DNA from: Paraburkholderia lacunae
Lineage (GTDB): Bacteria > Pseudomonadota > Gammaproteobacteria > Burkholderiales > Burkholderiaceae
DNA length: 64,000 nucleotides
Direction: 5' to 3'
Assembly (NCBI RefSeq): GCF_003353175.1
Contig: NZ_QHKS01000010.1
Location: 1-64,000, forward strand
The notes beneath the pieces were generated by a model that saw nothing but the letters and a program-made list of their open reading frames with translations, was not told where the DNA came from and made no database searches. Made by a program: the position numbers and the translations under genes. Below are positions 40,910-50,450 of the stretch, in pieces (position 1 is the first letter of the stretch; each line of letters starts with the position of its first letter).

Positions 40910-43519
40910 TCAGCTCTTGCCGCCTGCTTCGCCCGCGGTGGGAATTTGCGGTGGGATCGGCGCGGTCTGTCCCGTCGTCGGCGGCGCGGGACGCGGTTCG
41001 TGCGACACATCGCGCGCCACCGCGGCGGAGCCATGAGCGGCCCGCACCGGTGAGGCCATTTCGGCCTGCGCCTGCGCATGGCCATGCGCGTGGAACTCAG
41101 GGAACTCGTCGTCCGGCAGGGGTTGCCCTTCGCTATCCTTCGACGACGTATACACGCGCATCTGCGGCACCGGAATCTCGATACCGGCTTCATCCATCTT
41201 GCGTTTGAGCCGCAGATTGAAGGCCCGCGCCACGCTCCATTGCTGCAACGGCCGCGTCTTGATCTGTCCTTTCACGACCATCCAGTTCGGATCGAAACGG
41301 TCCAGCCCCCACACCTCGACCGGCCCGAGCATTTCGCGCCGGTAGCGGAAGTCGGCCATCAGCTCGGCGCCGACTTCACGGATCAACTGCGTGATCTGAT
41401 CGACGTCGGTCGAGAACGCCATGCGGACTTCGAATACCGCATACGCAAAATCACGCGACAGGTTCTTCACGATCTTGATCTGCGAAAACGGGATCGCGTG
41501 TATCGCGCCCTGCCCGTCGCGCAGCCGCACGGTGCGGATCGACAGATGTTCGACGGTGCCCGCGTGGCCTCCGTCGACGTCGATCCAGTCGCCGACCGAA
41601 ATCGTGTCTTCGATGATGATGAAAAGGCCCGTGATCAGATCGGTCACGAGCGACTGCGCGCCGAAACCGATCGCCAGACCGATCACGCCCGCGCCCGCCA
41701 GAAGCGGCGTCACGTTGATGCCCAGGTTCGCCGCGGTGACGATCCCGGCGATCGTCATGATGGATACCAGCAACACGTTGCGCAGCAGCGGCAGCATGGT
41801 GCGCGCGCGCATGCTCGGATTGCGCGACTTGTTGCGCGGGCTGCCCGGGTTGAGCGCTTCGGTAATCGCCGTGTCGACCAGAATCCACAACAGCCACGCG
41901 ATGAACACGGTCGCGATGATCGCCGTCGCAGCATGGGCAATACCGCGCGCGGCAACGTTCTCCTCGATCACTGCCGCGAGTGACAAACCCCACAAGCGCG
42001 CCGCCAGTTCAAAGAAGAACAGCCAGATGAAGAGCGTCAGCAGCGTGCCGAAAAAGCGCAGCAGGCGCGTCAAATACGGCGAGCGGCGCCGCGCGCGAGC
42101 GCTGCGCGGGCGCGTCATGCGCAGCACGATGGCCGACAGGAAAAACGCCAGCACCAGCAACAGCGCCGTCACCACCGAAATCTGCAGCACGCTTTCGCTG
42201 CTTGCCGAGCCGCCGAGCGTAGCCACGACCGAGGCCGTCGCGAGCACCAGCACCGGCACGTGCCAAAGCGACGCGAGCACGTCGAACGCGTCGGTCGCGG
42301 CCTTGTGATCGTTGCGCTGCTGATAGTGCCGGTTGCGGATCAGATGCGCGACCGGGCGGCGGAACGCCAGCGCGAAATACGCAGTCAGCACGGCGGCCGT
42401 CATGTTGGCTGCGGTCGAAATCAGGCCAGCCAGGTTCGATCCGAGTTGATGCGCGACGTCGTAATTCACGGCCGCGTCGCCGAGCGCACCGCACACGCCG
42501 ACCACGAACAGCAAACGCCGCGCGTGATCGATCAGGAGACGCACCGCGATCCGCCGGTGCCCCGAGCCGAACAGCGAAAACATAATCAGACAGATCGCCG
42601 AAAACACCGCCCCCGCGACAATCGCATAGGCAACCACCATGCCGAGGGTCCGGCCGAGCGCATCGGGCATCGCGCGCGTGAACAGCAGCGCCGCGAGAAA
42701 CGCAATGATCCACGGCCCGACGCGGCGCCAGGCGAAAATCAGCAACTCGCGCGTGGTGGGATTCGGATTGAGCCCGATGACAATGCCGAGGCGCCGGTAC
42801 AAGCGGTGCTGCAGATAGATCAGCGCGCCGGCGCAGCCCCCCCAGCCGGCCAGCATCGCGATCATCGAGAACACGATACTGCCGAGGCTCTCATGCCCCT
42901 GGCTCGAAACGATCGTATAAAGCTCGTTGCCGGCCGCAGTAAGGCGTCCGCCCCAATAGCGCACGGGCGTGCGGCCCTGATGCACATTGGCTTCGAACGA
43001 CGCGATGCCCGAGGCGATCGCGCCCAGCAAGCCGGCACTCGGCTGCGCGGGCGCCGGCGGCACGACGTTCTGCGAAACGTCACGCAGCTTCTTGAGTTGC
43101 GCGACCAGCGCGGTACGCTGCCGGTCGTTGTCGAGCGTGGCGATCACGCTGTCGAGCGAGCGCGCCAGTTCCGCCTGGCTGGCGGGCGACGGCGCGGAGG
43201 CCGCCTCTGCCGCCGAAGCGCCGGAGGCCGCGGCGGGCGCCACCGTTGCGCTGTTGATCAGGCTCTGCAATGCCGGAATGACCGGCGTGCTGCCGGCGGC
43301 GGCCTGGGCATTCGCGGGCAGCCATCCCAGGCACAGGATCAGCGCGAGGCAAACCATCGCCGACCACGCGCCGGGCCACGCGGCGACGTGCGCGCGAACG
43401 CGACGGCGAGCGCCGCACAGGCTATGTTCAGAAGGAAAATGAAAGGCGGCGCGAGTCGCCGGCTGCCCGCCGTTGAACGGCGCAGCCCCGGACTCACGCC
43501 GCAACAGGCGTGACTGCAT
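40910..43519 (-). CDS. Large MscS-family mechanosensitive channel
   Basis: An 869-residue membrane protein. After a basic leader, a signal-like segment ('MVCLALILCLGWLPANAQAA') leads to a periplasmic region (~70-210, Ala-rich coiled coil). About ten membrane spans follow, and the MscS core is at ~600-690: 'LLAGAGVIGLAIGFGAQSLV' pore helix, 'GLFIIIEDTISVGDWIDVDG' and 'AIPFSQIKIVKNLSRD'. This architecture is that of YbiO/KefA-type channels that relieve osmotic downshock. The long N-terminus may be over-extended; an internal Met at the signal-like segment is an alternative start. Confidence 0.85.
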   Translation of the reverse strand: MQSRLLRRESGAAPFNGGQPATRAAFHFPSEHSLCGARRRVRAHVAAWPGAWSAMVCLALILCLGWLPANAQAAAGSTPVIPALQSLINSATVAPAAASGASAAEAASAPSPASQAELARSLDSVIATLDNDRQRTALVAQLKKLRDVSQNVVPPAPAQPSAGLLGAIASGIASFEANVHQGRTPVRYWGGRLTAAGNELYTIVSSQGHESLGSIVFSMIAMLAGWGGCAGALIYLQHRLYRRLGIVIGLNPNPTTRELLIFAWRRVGPWIIAFLAALLFTRAMPDALGRTLGMVVAYAIVAGAVFSAICLIMFSLFGSGHRRIAVRLLIDHARRLLFVVGVCGALGDAAVNYDVAHQLGSNLAGLISTAANMTAAVLTAYFALAFRRPVAHLIRNRHYQQRNDHKAATDAFDVLASLWHVPVLVLATASVVATLGGSASSESVLQISVVTALLLVLAFFLSAIVLRMTRPRSARARRRSPYLTRLLRFFGTLLTLFIWLFFFELAARLWGLSLAAVIEENVAARGIAHAATAIIATVFIAWLLWILVDTAITEALNPGSPRNKSRNPSMRARTMLPLLRNVLLVSIMTIAGIVTAANLGINVTPLLAGAGVIGLAIGFGAQSLVTDLITGLFIIIEDTISVGDWIDVDGGHAGTVEHLSIRTVRLRDGQGAIHAIPFSQIKIVKNLSRDFAYAVFEVRMAFSTDVDQITQLIREVGAELMADFRYRREMLGPVEVWGLDRFDPNWMVVKGQIKTRPLQQWSVARAFNLRLKRKMDEAGIEIPVPQMRVYTSSKDSEGQPLPDDEFPEFHAHGHAQAQAEMASPVRAAHGSAAVARDVSHEPRPAPPTTGQTAPIPPQIPTAGEAGGKS

Positions 43520-43722
43520 GGCAATCCGTAAGAAAACGGGAGACGCCAGTGTAGCCGCAGTTGCACCGCGAGCGACCGAACATGCGTAACCGAATGTTAG
43601 GACGCTTGCGCATGTCCGGAATGTGAGGCCGGGCTGGCGCTCACATCCGTGGAGCGCCGGCAGTCACGCGCGTGCGGTGCGCAGGCCGCGTGACAGCGCC
43701 CAACTTATGGCAACGGCGACGC

Positions 43723-44370
43723 TCAATAAGCCACCGTCGCGATCTGACGGACGAAACGGCCCTGCTCCAGTTCATCGACGAACGCGATCGCGTAGTCTTC
43801 CGCGGAGATGCGGCTGTTGCCTTCGGCGTCGGCCAGCAGCGTGTTCGCGCCGGTGCGGAATTTGCCGGTGCGCTCGCCCGGCGCGATCAGCGCGGCAGGT
43901 GCAAAGAAAGTCCAGTCGAGGTCGGTCACGGTACGGTAGTAGTTGAACGCGTCGCGGTGCGCAAGCGCGACCGCCTTGTAGGCGTCGGGGAAACCTTCCG
44001 TATCCACCAGCTGCTTGCCCGGCGCCACTTCGAGCGAACCCGCGCCGCCCACCACCACGAGGCGCTTCAGGCCAGCGGCACGCACGCCTTCGACGAGCGC
44101 GTGGGTTGCTTTCGTGAGCGCAGCCACATCGCCGTGCGGCGGCGCGTAGGCGCTTGCCACCACGTCGTGGCCGCGCACCGCGGCGCCGACACTGGCGGCG
44201 TCGAGCAGATCCGCCCTGGCGGCTTGCAGATTCGCCACGCCGGCGGGCACGCGCTCCGGATTGCGCGCCAGCGCCGTCACCTGATGGCCGCGCCGCGCGG
44301 CTTCCTCAGCGATCCGCGAACCAATCATGCCGGTGGCGCCAAACAATGCGATTTTCAACTGTTTGCTCAT
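43723..44370 (-). CDS. NAD(P)-binding NmrA/YwnB-like oxidoreductase
   Basis: A 215-residue Rossmann-fold protein starting 'KIALFGATGMIGSRIAEEA' (GxxGxxG dinucleotide site), with 'HDVVASAYAPPHGD' and 'LKRLVVVGGAGSLEV' in the order of atypical short-chain proteins of the NmrA/YwnB type. The substrate is unknown. It shares an operator design with the Rrf2 gene at 44515-44970 and is probably the target of that regulator (compare B. subtilis ywnB with the Rrf2 regulator ywnA). Confidence 0.85.
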   Translation of the reverse strand: MSKQLKIALFGATGMIGSRIAEEAARRGHQVTALARNPERVPAGVANLQAARADLLDAASVGAAVRGHDVVASAYAPPHGDVAALTKATHALVEGVRAAGLKRLVVVGGAGSLEVAPGKQLVDTEGFPDAYKAVALAHRDAFNYYRTVTDLDWTFFAPAALIAPGERTGKFRTGANTLLADAEGNSRISAEDYAIAFVDELEQGRFVRQIATVAY

Positions 44371-44394
44371 TTCGATGCTCCTGTCATTAGCTTA

Positions 44395-44417
44395 TATGTA
44401 ACCACATCGATTACATA
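44395..44417. promoter_or_regulatory. Rrf2-type operator upstream of the NmrA-like gene
   Basis: TATGTAA-N9-TTACATA, a perfect dyad 25 bp upstream of the oxidoreductase start. The same design lies upstream of the Rrf2 gene. Confidence 0.75.
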
Positions 44418-44514
44418 TTATGCGGAAAAAAGAGGGGCCACGGCCCCGTGCGTTATCAGACGCGTGTGTCCTGACTACTCGACACGCGCCCTCTCATACA
44501 ACTACTTTGTCGCG

Positions 44515-44970
44515 TCACCCATGTGGGCGCCGCTTGCGTTCGCGCGCCCGTTCGGCACGGACTAGGTCGGCGGTGGCATCGGCGAGCGTGCGTGCGCCAA
44601 GCGATGCCTCCATGGCCTGCTGTGCTTCGTCGATGATATCGCGCAGCACAACCTGAATATTACGCCCGACCATGCACGCCGGATTCGGCTCCTCGCGATG
44701 CAGCGCGAACAATTGCGCGTCGTCCACCGCACGGTACACCTCGCGCAAGGTGATGTCTTCCGGCGCCCGGGCGAGCAGCGCACCGCCGCCCGCGCCGAGC
44801 TGCGAAGTGGTGAGACCCGCTTCGGCCAGCATGGTCAACAGCCGCCGGATCAGCGCGGGATTCGTATTCACGCTGCCCGCAATCATCTCAGACGATAGCG
44901 GCACGCCTTCCTGCATCGACAGCAGCGCGAGCACGTGCACCGCAAACGCAAACCGGCTACTCGTATTCAC
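44515..44970 (-). CDS. Rrf2-family repressor (YwnA-like)
   Basis: A 151-residue Rrf2 winged-helix regulator: 'FAFAVHVLALLSMQEGVPLS' then 'IAGSVNTNPALIRRLLTMLA' as recognition region and 'GLTTSQLGAGGGALLARAPE' as the wing. Only one Cys is seen in the sensor region ('NPACMVG'), so it lacks the three-Cys iron-sulfur site of NsrR/IscR and may sense thiol oxidants through that Cys. The GTG at 44970 gives the normal family start; an upstream TTG at 44994 would run into the operator. Confidence 0.88.
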   Translation of the reverse strand: MNTSSRFAFAVHVLALLSMQEGVPLSSEMIAGSVNTNPALIRRLLTMLAEAGLTTSQLGAGGGALLARAPEDITLREVYRAVDDAQLFALHREEPNPACMVGRNIQVVLRDIIDEAQQAMEASLGARTLADATADLVRAERARERKRRPHG

Positions 44971-44994
44971 AGCAAACCTGCCCGGCGACGACAA

Positions 44995-45017
44995 TATGTA
45001 ACCATAGTAATTACATT
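44995..45017. promoter_or_regulatory. Rrf2-type operator upstream of the Rrf2 gene
   Basis: TATGTAA-N9-TTACATT, the same spacing as at 44395-44417 and 25 bp upstream of the GTG start. It suggests autoregulation. Confidence 0.75.
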
Positions 45018-45070
45018 TAATCCGCCTGTCAAATCATGGCCAGACGCTCGAACGTGCTTGTCCCCGCGCA

Positions 45071-45547
45071 TCACTTGTCCATCTGCTTCTGTGCATCGCT
45101 GGAATCGCTCGAGGCCGACGAGGACGCCGAAGCGCCGGCCGACCCCGCATTCTGCGCCGACCATTGTTGCAGCTTGCGCCCTGCCGTCTCCAGTCCCTGA
45201 CCGGTCAGCGCGGCAGCCTTGCCGAGCTGCGCATTGGCCGCGCTCGCCGCGCCCTGCAGATTGGCGTGCGCGCTCGAAGCGAGCGACGCCGGATCGATCG
45301 TGATCGACGGCGCGGAAGCCGCCGAGTCGAGGTTTTGCTGAGCGGCGGCTTTGCTCGCGTCGACCTGCTGGCCGACGTAGCTGGCCGCCTGGTCGAGCTT
45401 CTGGCCAGCCGCTTGCGCGACGTCGTTGAGCTTGCCGGCAACCTGTCCTGCCGTCGCATCATTCTTCTGACAAGCCGCGAGGCCGCCCAACACGACAACG
45501 GCAAACGCGGCACGGCGCAACAACGGCGAACGAATAGATGAAGTCAT
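45071..45547 (-). CDS. Ala-rich lipoprotein
   Basis: A 158-residue lipoprotein: signal 'LRRAAFAVVVLGGLAAC' with the lipobox Cys near residue 26. The mature part is a long Ala/Gln/Ser amphipathic helix ('LNDVAQAAGQKLDQAASYVG'), ending in a Ser-rich tail. Such helical lipoproteins of Burkholderiaceae have no clear function; envelope stability is a guess. Confidence 0.8.
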   Translation of the reverse strand: MTSSIRSPLLRRAAFAVVVLGGLAACQKNDATAGQVAGKLNDVAQAAGQKLDQAASYVGQQVDASKAAAQQNLDSAASAPSITIDPASLASSAHANLQGAASAANAQLGKAAALTGQGLETAGRKLQQWSAQNAGSAGASASSSASSDSSDAQKQMDK

Positions 45548-45826
45548 GTCTGGATGTGAGCCGCGCCAGGCGGCTTCTGCTTGCAAAGAAGCGCCAATGA
45601 TACGCCGTTGTGCCGTTCGGTCTCGTCGGCGAGCATTGGGAATGCCTGTATGGGAACCTCGCGGCGCCGGCTTGCGCTATCCGGCAGGCGCATTGCACGA
45701 GCTATCGAATGAACCGCCGCAGGAAGCGTCGCTGTTCTGTCAAACGCGTTGGGGTAGACTGCCAGAGCGTTCAGTCCGCGTTCAATGAGCGTTCGATGTG
45801 TTCCGTTGATCAATTGGAGGCATGCG

Positions 45827-46408
45827 ATGGCAGCAAAGAAGATTCTGTTCCTGACCGGCGACTTCGCCGAGGATTACGAAACGATGGTGCCGTTTCAGGC
45901 ACTGCAGGCAGTCGGCCATGTGGTCGACGCCGTGTGCCCGAACAAGAAGGCGGGCGATCGCGTCAAGACCGCGATCCATGATTTTGAAGGCGACCAGACC
46001 TACACCGAAAAGCCGGGTCATCAATTCACGCTCAACGCATCCTTCGACGACGCCGATGCCCGCCAGTACGACGCGTTGGCGATCGCCGGCGGCCGCGCGC
46101 CGGAGTATTTGCGGCTCAACCATAAGGTGATCGAACTCGTGCGGCAATTCGCCGAAGCGGGCAAGCCGATCGCGGCGATCTGTCACGCCGCGCAACTGCT
46201 GGCCGCCGCCGACGTGATCCGCGGCAAGCGTATTTCCGCCTATCCGGCCTGCGCGCCCGAGGTGAAGCTGGCGGGCGGCGATTACGCCGACATTCCGGTC
46301 GATGCCGCGATCACCGACGCCAACTTCGTCACCGCGCCCGCATGGCCCGCTCATCCCGAGTGGTTGCGCCAATTCCTCGTGCTGCTCGGCACGCGCATCG
46401 AACTCTGA
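45827..46408 (+). CDS. DJ-1/PfpI-family protein
   Basis: A 193-residue protein of the DJ-1/PfpI superfamily. It starts '[20 protein letters not shown]' and has the nucleophile Cys in '[17 protein letters not shown]' at the usual elbow, with '[14 protein letters not shown]' before it. Members act as glyoxalase/deglycase-like or chaperone-like stress proteins; the exact activity is not determinable. The ATG at 45827 follows TTGGAGG. Confidence 0.88.
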   Translation: MAAKKILFLTGDFAEDYETMVPFQALQAVGHVVDAVCPNKKAGDRVKTAIHDFEGDQTYTEKPGHQFTLNASFDDADARQYDALAIAGGRAPEYLRLNHKVIELVRQFAEAGKPIAAICHAAQLLAAADVIRGKRISAYPACAPEVKLAGGDYADIPVDAAITDANFVTAPAWPAHPEWLRQFLVLLGTRIEL

Positions 46409-46476
46409 TCCTGCGGCGGGCGCCTTGTCCTCGCGACAACGCGCGCTCGCCCATCTACTGAATACTGCTGACTGAC

Positions 46477-46514
46477 TACCGCGAATTAATTGCCGCGAAT
46501 TAACTACCGCGTAC
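46477..46514. repeat. 14-bp tandem repeat, about 2.6 copies
   Basis: Units of the type TACCGCGAATTAAT, TGCCGCGAATTAAC and TACCGCG follow each other and reach the last codons of the histidine kinase, including its stop codon region. Confidence 0.6.
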
Positions 46515-48255
46515 TGACGCCATGCGCCGCATTGGCGGTATGCGCAGCAGCCCCGCTGCTCAGGTCGCGGCCATCGCGGCCGCCGTGCATGTCCCTCGCA
46601 TCGCGAACCTCATGAAGACCGCCCGCTTCAGGCGTGGCATGCGTCGTCTGGGCAGCCAGACGCGCCGCGCGCGCTTCGGCTTCGGGCAACGACAGATAAA
46701 AGGTCGTCCCCTCAGCCTCTCTGGACTCCGCCCACACGCGCCCGCCGTGCCGCTCCACCATGCGCCGCACCAGTGCGAGACCGATCCCCTCGCCCGCCGC
46801 CACATTTCCGTGCAACCGTTGAAACGCATTGAAAAGCCGCGGCAACGCGACGGCCGGAATGCCCAGACCGTTGTCCCGCACGTAAAAAATCCGTAGCGAG
46901 TGCACGCCCGGCGGCGCCGGCGTGGTGCCGATTTCGATGCAGCCTTCACGCGACGGATCCAGATAATTGACCGCATTGCCGATCAGATTCGCGAATACCT
47001 GCTCGAGCGCGGTCGGGTCGCCCCACACCGCCGGCAACTCATCGACGATGACGCGCGCGCGGCGCGCCCGGATCGACGCCTGCATCGCGTCGATCACGCG
47101 GGGCACGATGTCGCGCACCTCGACCTTCTGCTGCCGGTACTCGACACGGCCGACGCGCGACAGCCGCAACAGCGCGTCGATGATGTGCGACGCGCGCAGC
47201 ACGGCCGTCTGCAGGTAGTGCAGCGCTTCGCCGATATCCTCGTCGACCACCCGTTCGATGCGCTGCCGGGTCTCGGCCGTGAGCGACGACTGGCGCACCG
47301 CCACGCGCAGTTCGTCGCAGGCGCGTGTCAGTTCTTTCGAAAAGCCTTGCAGATTCACCAGCGGCGCACGCAGATCGTGCGACACGCTGTAAATGAACAT
47401 CTCGTTTTCCTGGGTCTGCTGCCGCAAGGTCTCGTTGATGCGCGCGAGTTCGCGGGCGCGGCCCGCGAGATCGGACTGGAAGCGCGCCTGGATGCGCTCG
47501 GCTTCGAGCAGGCGCCGGCTGGTTTCGTGCAAAGTCAGATCGAGCCGGGCGATCTCGTCGCGGCCCGGGCCGAGCGGCGCCAGCGGCTCGTTTCCGGCGA
47601 GGCGCCCGGCGTTGTCGGACAGCAGCGCGAGACGGCCGCGCACGCCGCGCGTAAATAGCCAGACCGCGAGCGCGACAAACAGCAAGGAGCCGAACACAGC
47701 GGCGACCACCAGCATCTGTTGCCGTTCGCGCGCGGCATCGGCGGCATTCGAGCGCAGCGTGTCGAGGCGCCGCTCTTCGGCCTGAAACGCCACCACCTGC
47801 TGACGGAACCGATCGAGCACGTCGCTCGCCGCCAGATCGTGGAACCGCTCGACGACATCGCGCCGCCGCCCCGAGCGCAGCAGGTCCTGCATGCGGTCCG
47901 ACCACTGGCGATAGGCCTGCACGGTCTGGCGCACCTGAACCACGCGCTCGACTTGCGCCGGATTGTCGGCGACCAGCTCGGCCAACTGATCGATGCGCCG
48001 GTCGACGTCCATCCACAGCGAGACAGGCGTGGCAAAGCGGGCGTCGTTGGCGAGCACCGCGCCACGCAGGCGCACCGATTCGCTGAGCACGGGTTCGAGA
48101 ACCGCGGTGGTCTGGCGCAGCACGTCTTCGCCATGAACGGCCCATTGCTCGGCTTGCGCCGCATCCGCCTGAGCCTTGACCAGTCCGGACAGCAGCGCCA
48201 GCTCGAGCAGGGCCGGAATCGCGATCAGCAGCAGGCCTTTGGTAGTCAGTCTCAT
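46504..48255 (-). CDS. Sensor histidine kinase
   Basis: A 583-residue membrane kinase. The first membrane span is 'GLLLIAIPALLELALLSGLV', a periplasmic CHASE3-like helical sensor follows (~40-195), then a second span near 200-220 and a HAMP-like linker. HisKA holds the phosphoacceptor His in 'YSVSHDLRAPLVNL', and the ATPase has 'ANLIGNAVNYL' (N box), 'VRDNGLGIP' (G1) and 'GEGIGLALVRRM' (G2). No response regulator lies beside it, so it is an orphan kinase. The start is uncertain because no strong ribosome site is seen; an upstream in-frame start near 48306 exists. Confidence 0.87.
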   Translation of the reverse strand: MRLTTKGLLLIAIPALLELALLSGLVKAQADAAQAEQWAVHGEDVLRQTTAVLEPVLSESVRLRGAVLANDARFATPVSLWMDVDRRIDQLAELVADNPAQVERVVQVRQTVQAYRQWSDRMQDLLRSGRRRDVVERFHDLAASDVLDRFRQQVVAFQAEERRLDTLRSNAADAARERQQMLVVAAVFGSLLFVALAVWLFTRGVRGRLALLSDNAGRLAGNEPLAPLGPGRDEIARLDLTLHETSRRLLEAERIQARFQSDLAGRARELARINETLRQQTQENEMFIYSVSHDLRAPLVNLQGFSKELTRACDELRVAVRQSSLTAETRQRIERVVDEDIGEALHYLQTAVLRASHIIDALLRLSRVGRVEYRQQKVEVRDIVPRVIDAMQASIRARRARVIVDELPAVWGDPTALEQVFANLIGNAVNYLDPSREGCIEIGTTPAPPGVHSLRIFYVRDNGLGIPAVALPRLFNAFQRLHGNVAAGEGIGLALVRRMVERHGGRVWAESREAEGTTFYLSLPEAEARAARLAAQTTHATPEAGGLHEVRDARDMHGGRDGRDLSSGAAAHTANAAHGVSTR

Positions 48256-48775
48256 GCGCGCGCATTGGAGTTCGGTGGCCCGGCAGCGGATGCGCGGGGA
48301 CGGCACATTATGTCGGCGTTTTAACGCGAAGACAAAGACGGCGCGCGGCGGGACGACAATGCGCCGCTTGATGGAAGATACCGTGCGCCGGAAATGCGCA
48401 TTGGGTGTCAGGCTTTTGAATTAAAACGTCAATCAAATCGAATAAATTGCCCAAATCCGGATCGTGCGGACGCCCGAGCGCGAGAGCATCGGCTGATTAT
48501 CGATATCTCCCCGACGCACTACGAGCACACCATCGATGTAGCGGGCATCGCGCCGATGATAGACTTGCGCGCCGGAGCGGCCTGGTTGCGTGTGCATCGA
48601 CTGCTGCGAGGTCTGCGCCAAGCCAACTGCGGACCGCAGCGAACCACTGCGGGCTAACGGCAGTCCGACCTCGCCTCGCCTGATACCGCTTCACCCCAGC
48701 TGGCCGCGCACGCGCCGGCCGGCGCGCTCAACCCGCTCCAACAACCATTCGACACTGCTGCCAGGTCTTATCGAT
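48256..48775. other. Gene-free stretch upstream of crcB
   Basis: 520 bp with no convincing gene. The local base composition drops near 48420-48460. I looked for a fluoride-type riboswitch before crcB and could not recognise its conserved core. Confidence 0.4.
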
Positions 48776-49156
48776 ATGTATCTGTCCATTCTCGCAGTCG
48801 GCATCGGCGGCGCGCTCGGCTCACTCTTCCGCTGGTTCCTCGGCATCCGTCTGAACGGCCTGTTTGCCGGTTTGCCACTCGGCACCTTCGCCGCCAACGT
48901 GATTGCCGGCTACATCATCGGCGTGGCCGTCGCGGGATTCGCGCGGGCGCCGCAAATCGCGCCTGAATGGCGGCTGTTCGTCATTACCGGATTGATGGGC
49001 GGCCTGTCGACCTTCTCGACCTTTTCCGCGGAAGTCGTGCAGCGCTTGCAGGACGGCCGACTCGGCTGGGCGGCTGGCGAGATCGTCATTCACGTGGGGG
49101 CGTCGCTGGTGATGACCGTGCTCGGCATCGCGACCGTCGCGTTGCTGGCGCGCTGA
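48776..49156 (+). CDS. crcB: CrcB/Fluc fluoride channel
   Basis: A 126-residue four-span membrane protein of the Fluc family that exports fluoride. It has the start '[20 protein letters not shown]', the conserved '[16 protein letters not shown]' and the strongly diagnostic '[17 protein letters not shown]', with '[14 protein letters not shown]' as last span. The length is typical. It works as an antiparallel dimer in the inner membrane. Confidence 0.95.
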   Translation: MYLSILAVGIGGALGSLFRWFLGIRLNGLFAGLPLGTFAANVIAGYIIGVAVAGFARAPQIAPEWRLFVITGLMGGLSTFSTFSAEVVQRLQDGRLGWAAGEIVIHVGASLVMTVLGIATVALLAR

Positions 49157-49495
49157 AAGCCCGGATGTGCCGGATATACCGGATATCCTGCCCGCTATCG
49201 AAGTATCGAAGTACGTAATGGAACACAACATAGTTGGTACCAAAATGACCGGCTGAGCCCGTAGCCTTCGCTCATCGTGTTCCTTGCCGAAACTCAGAAT
49301 GTTGGATTCAGCAGCACATCATCGGTCGCCGGACCACTGAAAAATCACATAAAGCTTGCGTCAAGCCCGAGGGACGCCCCAAGGCGCGATTCTTTAATTA
49401 GCTCCGCATGCGATTATTTGTTGCGGTGCCGCAAGGGATGCCACTGCTTGAGCACCGTCAGCTGACGCTCACCAAACCAGTTTTCTAGGCAAAAT
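49157..49495. other. Gene-free stretch
   Basis: 339 bp between crcB and the small gene at 49496. It contains a short repeated CCGGATAT near 49162-49185. No gene or clear regulatory site was recognised. Confidence 0.4.
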
Positions 49496-49777
49496 CTAGT
49501 GTCGCACCGTTTTTTTGCGCCATGCTTGAAAGCGTTGCTTGTGCTCCTCTGAGAGTGGAGCGAGTCCCGTTACCTGTAGAGCCCGACTCGAAAGCATGAC
49601 TCGCTGCGTAACATCAGCGCCTGCACCGTTGGTGCTCAACCACAAGGTTGTAGACTCCACGACGTGCTCGGGCGAAAGCCAGTCACCGGTCAGGTGTTTC
49701 GCCAGCAGGTGCGACGAAACAAGATAGGCAAGTAGTTCGGCGCGCGCCCGGAGGTCTAGGTTGAGTGGATTGTTCAC
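49496..49777 (-). CDS. Hypothetical SRAP-linked small protein (intact copy)
   Basis: A 93-residue protein of unknown function: 'LRARAELLAYLVSSHLLAKH', then 'LSPEHVVESTTLWLSTNGAG', and the end 'LSEEHKQRFQAWRKKTVRH'. The helical pattern and basic tail would suit nucleic-acid binding. A second, C-terminally broken copy lies at 57533-57775. In both places it is directly downstream of an SRAP gene on the same strand, hinting at a functional link. Confidence 0.65.
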   Translation of the reverse strand: MNNPLNLDLRARAELLAYLVSSHLLAKHLTGDWLSPEHVVESTTLWLSTNGAGADVTQRVMLSSRALQVTGLAPLSEEHKQRFQAWRKKTVRH

Positions 49778-49815
49778 GCTTCAACACAATCAGTGGTCGA
49801 GGTCTGGGCTCGCCG

Positions 49816-50215
49816 TCACGCAGCCAGCCGGTGCTCGTAGAAAGGCCGGTCCCTGTCATCAAGTATCGCGTACAAGGCCGCCAGGTCCGATGCATCCGGG
49901 TTTAACCATGCATCGACGTTTTCCGGCTTGATAGGGATGATGCATCGGTCATGCCTCAGCCGGTGGCTCATCCGTTATCGCCGCAAATGACAGCAAGTCT
50001 GGTTCACCGGGTGCCGACCAGCGCGACCAGAGACAGGCGACCAGCATGTCATGGGGCGGGTTCGGATTGAACTGGAGGACGACATTTTCGTCCTTTTCAC
50101 CCGGAGCAAGCTCGCGGCCCTCCATCTTTGCGCGGCTGACGTTTTCAAAAAAAAGCGCGTTGACGACAAGGATGCCGTGCGAGTGACCGAAGAGCGGCTT
50201 CCAGAAACCCTCGAG
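49816..50215 (-). pseudogene. SRAP pseudogene (truncated and frameshifted)
   Basis: The segment matches the intact SRAP gene at 57814-58776 from 'FWKPLFGHSHGILVV' onward. The N-terminal half with Cys2 is absent. In the conserved stretch around 'ITDEPPAEVAAAGHDRC' it has lost 14 bp (near 49955-49965), which shifts the frame and removes the active-site His. The remaining C-terminal codons ('YEHRLAA') continue in another frame. It is a dead copy of the second SRAP locus. Confidence 0.85.
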
Positions 50216-50450
50216 TGTTGACGCCGACACAGTATCGACCCACATGCCGACGGCGGACTGACCACTGTTTCCAGGTAGAAAAACGTTTCAGCAGCAACGA
50301 TTCGCGGCTTTCTCTGGCGGTTCAGCCGAATGTCGGCATCCGGGTCAGACGGGCGTCGGCGGCAACACGCGCGCGCGAAATCGACGGCGGCATCCCCCCC
50401 CTCTCCGACCTGACAACGGCATATGGGGAAGCCACCTGACGCACAGACCA

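Noticed and set aside
42260..43513. 417-codon plus-strand open frame
   Set aside because: Antisense to the MscS channel; Arg/His/Ala-rich shadow.
47039..48265. 408-codon minus-strand frame
   Set aside because: It overlaps the histidine kinase in a second frame and is made almost only of Arg, Ala, Gly and Pro.
48256..48775. Fluoride riboswitch before crcB
   Set aside because: The conserved pseudoknot core could not be recognised in the leader by eye.
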